This document shows positions 36,750 through 38,951 of a stretch of 38,951 nucleotides of DNA, piece after piece. How positions within the stretch are numbered: the stretch's first letter is position 1; each line of letters begins with the position of its first letter. The notes beneath the pieces are model-generated. The model did no database searches. It worked only from the letters and a program-made list of their open reading frames with translations, and was not told where the DNA came from. Both the position numbers and the translations under genes were made by a program. The DNA is from Lingula anatina (taxonomy: Eukaryota; Brachiopoda; Lingulata; Lingulida; Lingulidae), in NCBI RefSeq assembly GCF_001039355.2, contig NW_019775749.1, positions 185,850-224,800 of the forward strand, in the 5' to 3' direction.

Positions 36750-36997
36750 CAGTGGCGGATTAATGGGGTGTCAGGGGATCCTGACCGCCCTTTGATTTCT
36801 TTAAAAAATCACACCATCGGTCCCCTTTTGAAATTAGAATATTGACAAGCTGAGTCATAATTCTATACCTTACCAAACAGCAGCGTTCAGTGCCATTTTT
36901 GGAACCCCACGCCAAAGGGTGGGGGTGGGGGGGGAGGTCAGCTTCTTATCCGCGGACCCCCTCCCCCCCCCTTCAAATAATCCTGGATCTGCCCCTG
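36750..36997. mobile_element. hAT-type MITE with exact 8-bp target duplication
   Basis: The element begins CAGTGGCGGATTAATGG and ends CCTGGATCTGCCCCTG; the reverse complement of the end is CAGGGGCAGATCCAGG, an imperfect terminal inverted repeat of hAT type. GATGAAAG flanks both sides (36742-36749 and 36998-37005), the 8-bp duplication expected of hAT. The 248-bp body has G-runs and C-runs near 36918-36972 and encodes nothing. Confidence 0.92.
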
Positions 36998-37178
36998 GAT
37001 GAAAGATAGCAAGAGAGCATTATCCATAAAATTCATTCAGCGCACAAGCTCTAGTGTAAAACTGTAAAACCCACGTTTCATGCTCAAGATGAAAAAAATA
37101 ATGCCACATATATCATAAAGCGATCCTTTTCTGGTGAAATCTTCTTACAGAGCCGTCTTTCTACTACTCCAACGGACC

Positions 37179-37271
37179 ATGGATTTCATTGGTGCTGTGA
37201 GTCGTGGTGATATTGGCGAGGTGAAGCGACTGCTGCGTGATGGGAGATATGATGTAAACAAAAAGACTGGG
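37179..37271 (+). CDS. Ankyrin-repeat protein, first coding exon (partial)
   Basis: ATG at 37179 in a good context (ACGGACCATGG) opens 31 codons that end in frame at a GTACGT donor. The peptide MDFIGAVSRGDIGEVKRLL then RDGRYDVNKKTG is a classic first ankyrin-repeat helix pair (AxxxGDxxxVxxLLxxG). The 5' UTR part of the exon may begin after TTACAG at about 37150. The next ankyrin exon would open with a GxTALHxA-type loop; it is not seen before the window ends. Function cannot be said beyond a protein-binding scaffold. Confidence 0.7.
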
Positions 37272-37591
37272 GTACGTACTGTTTCTGTATTTCACTTGTA
37301 GATTGTGTCTATCGATCATAAGGATGCATTCATGAATACATGTACATCTTTACTATAAAAACATATTCAGGTTCTATAAATAACTATACGTTATACCTCT
37401 AGGCTTCATTGTCGCTTCTTTTCACAAGACACGCAATAGATCTTTTTTATAATGGGGCCTGGCTTCCTGGCACAAATGTAAAATAGGTTGGAGACCATAG
37501 ATTTGATTTTAGGGTGAAGATTTTTCACAGTTTTCCATAGTAGTAGCTTCACATAGAAATCGCACAATTTTCTGTAGTCTCTAGGTGTTCC

Positions 37592-37635
<44 letters not shown>

Positions 37636-38270
37636 TGATAGCATTTCCATCAAATGTACTTTGCCGGTGTCCTAGTTTCGTATAGGAAATCTGATATGCG
37701 TCGAGGCAGTGTGAACATCAAGAATTTCATTTTGCTGTCTTTACATGTATCACTAATTTGTTCTTTGCAATCCAAGCCCTGCGGTTAGAAATACTGCTTT
37801 TCATTTTCATTAAAGAAATTTCCCGATTCTTGATGTAACCGGGAGTATACAGCTGAGTATCGTCAGCGTATATGACATGTACTAGTAGGATCTTGTGAGA
37901 GGGAGTCCTCCATGATAAAGTCTGCTTCCATGTGCCATTCATTTGTACATGTAAGCCTTAACCTAGACTTGGACCCACTCAGGTCAATTTAACCCGAGCT
38001 ATCATACCTAAATAGAGGGCGGTCTTTCTGTTTCACGGACACTCAGTTTCGTTTCACTGACACAATTTATTATTAAGATTAGCTGTAGCATTTTCATATA
38101 AGTAAGCAATGGTGACTGTCTTATCATTGTTTTTTAACCCAGTATTGTTTTCCTTCATGTAAAAAGATATGCCATTCTGTAGGGTGGCTTTTGCTCGATC
38201 ATTCCCAGCAAGGTCATATTTTTGACATTTGATTACATTTTCTTCTTCTGTTTTTCTTTTTTTATTGTTT
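37272..38270 (+). other. Presumed first intron of the ankyrin gene
   Basis: An (ATT)n microsatellite lies at 37592-37635. No second exon was found. The minus ORF 37727-37942 has no domain I recognise. Confidence 0.45.
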
Positions 38271-38279
38271 CATTTTGTG

Positions 38280-38951
38280 TTTTATTATTTCCTTCAAGGC
38301 CTCGGTGACAACCGGGCGCATGGGTTTCAGGGTCGAACCTTCTCTGCGAGTTGTGGGTGCAGTGGAGGGCGTGGAAGGCGGGTGACGCACTCCCACACTG
38401 CTTTTGACTAAGCTACTCTTACATGTACAACCGGTCGTGCGCGCCTCTACTAGCGGTTTGCGTGCAAAAAAATTGGCCAAGTATTAAGATACACGCACGT
38501 GGAACGTACTTTTTTTGGTGGACGTAAACACGACGCAAAGCACGCAGCCTGAAAACTGGCCGGCCTGTTTTCTCTACGACCTGTCTGCGACAATTAGAAC
38601 GCCTGGAGCACGCTCTTAGCACGCAAGACAAAAGTACTAAGGAAGTGCGCTAGGCGTGCGTGTAACGCATTAAAGGCATGCAGAAATTCCGGGATATTTT
38701 ACCACGAAGCCGATGTACTAACCACGCAACTTGCTTTCAATGTACGTGTTAACAAAAAAATAGGGGGGGAGGGGGGGGAGCGCACTTCCTCCGTGCGTTT
38801 ATCTTACTTCCAAAGTGCGTTTTAAGTACTTCTACCGTACTTGTGAAGTGGGTCACACTAAGACGACGCACTTGACCAGCACGATATAAGTGCGTCACAA
38901 GTACTTGCTTATAGGTGCATCGTGCGCCTATATCACAGCTTGTTATGTACC
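38280..38951. other. GC-richer block with recurring short words
   Basis: This differs in composition from its surroundings. AAGTAC/GTACTT, AAGTGCG/CGCACTT and CACGCA/TGCGTG recur many times in both orientations, densest after 38600. A poly-G stretch sits at about 38763-38779. Overlapping short frames on both strands give no recognisable protein. It may be part of an unknown repeat that runs past the window. Confidence 0.4.

Overview
This is eukaryotic nuclear DNA from an AT-rich, intron-containing, repeat-laden animal genome. Spliced genes with human-like orthologues (SMIM14, DNAI1, ZCCHC8, an executioner-type caspase), many microsatellites, miniature DNA transposons and frequent ACATGTA-type words suggest a marine invertebrate. 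A bivalve-like mollusc is my best guess, but this is inference. No bacterial operons, rRNA, tRNA or CRISPR arrays were seen.

Layout. 1-340: a 161-bp tandem satellite. 623-2440: candidate minus-strand exons below a CpG-rich promoter-like patch. 4725-6300: the first three coding exons of a caspase-3/7-like gene (+), which stops before the catalytic exons. 6690-6980: a GC-rich coding-like island containing one N. 7-11.7 kb: mostly non-coding, with a dead Tc1/mariner transposase at its right end. 11.75-13.15 kb: the C-terminal exon of ZCCHC8 (+), opening with a decaying 14-residue Pro-rich repeat. 14.6-16.9 kb: a complete four-exon SMIM14 gene (-). 18.56-20.60 kb: an intronless coding region for a 678-residue ankyrin/SOCS-box protein (+), divergent from SMIM14. 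A 60-bp near-perfect palindrome lies between these two. 21.84-23.98 kb: the last seven exons of dynein axonemal intermediate chain 1 (DNAI1, -), which end at a single N.

24-25.6 kb: UTR-like DNA holding an imperfect internal duplication. 26.1-36.3 kb: an old tandem triplication of a 1.6-3.8 kb unit. The third copy has gained a 1.39-kb TA-flanked inverted-repeat transposon whose empty site survives in the second copy. 36.75-37.0 kb: a hAT-type MITE with an exact 8-bp target duplication. 37.18 kb: the first coding exon of another ankyrin-repeat gene (+), running on to the right. The last 650 bases are a GC-richer block full of short recurring words.

Genes here do not form a pathway. They are ordinary neighbours: an apoptosis protease, an RNA-exosome adaptor (NEXT complex), a small ER membrane protein, a probable cullin-RING substrate receptor and a ciliary dynein subunit. 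Single Ns at 11748 and 23976 sit exactly where gene models break off, and a third at 6902 lies just beyond the truncated caspase, so some of the order may reflect assembly joins.
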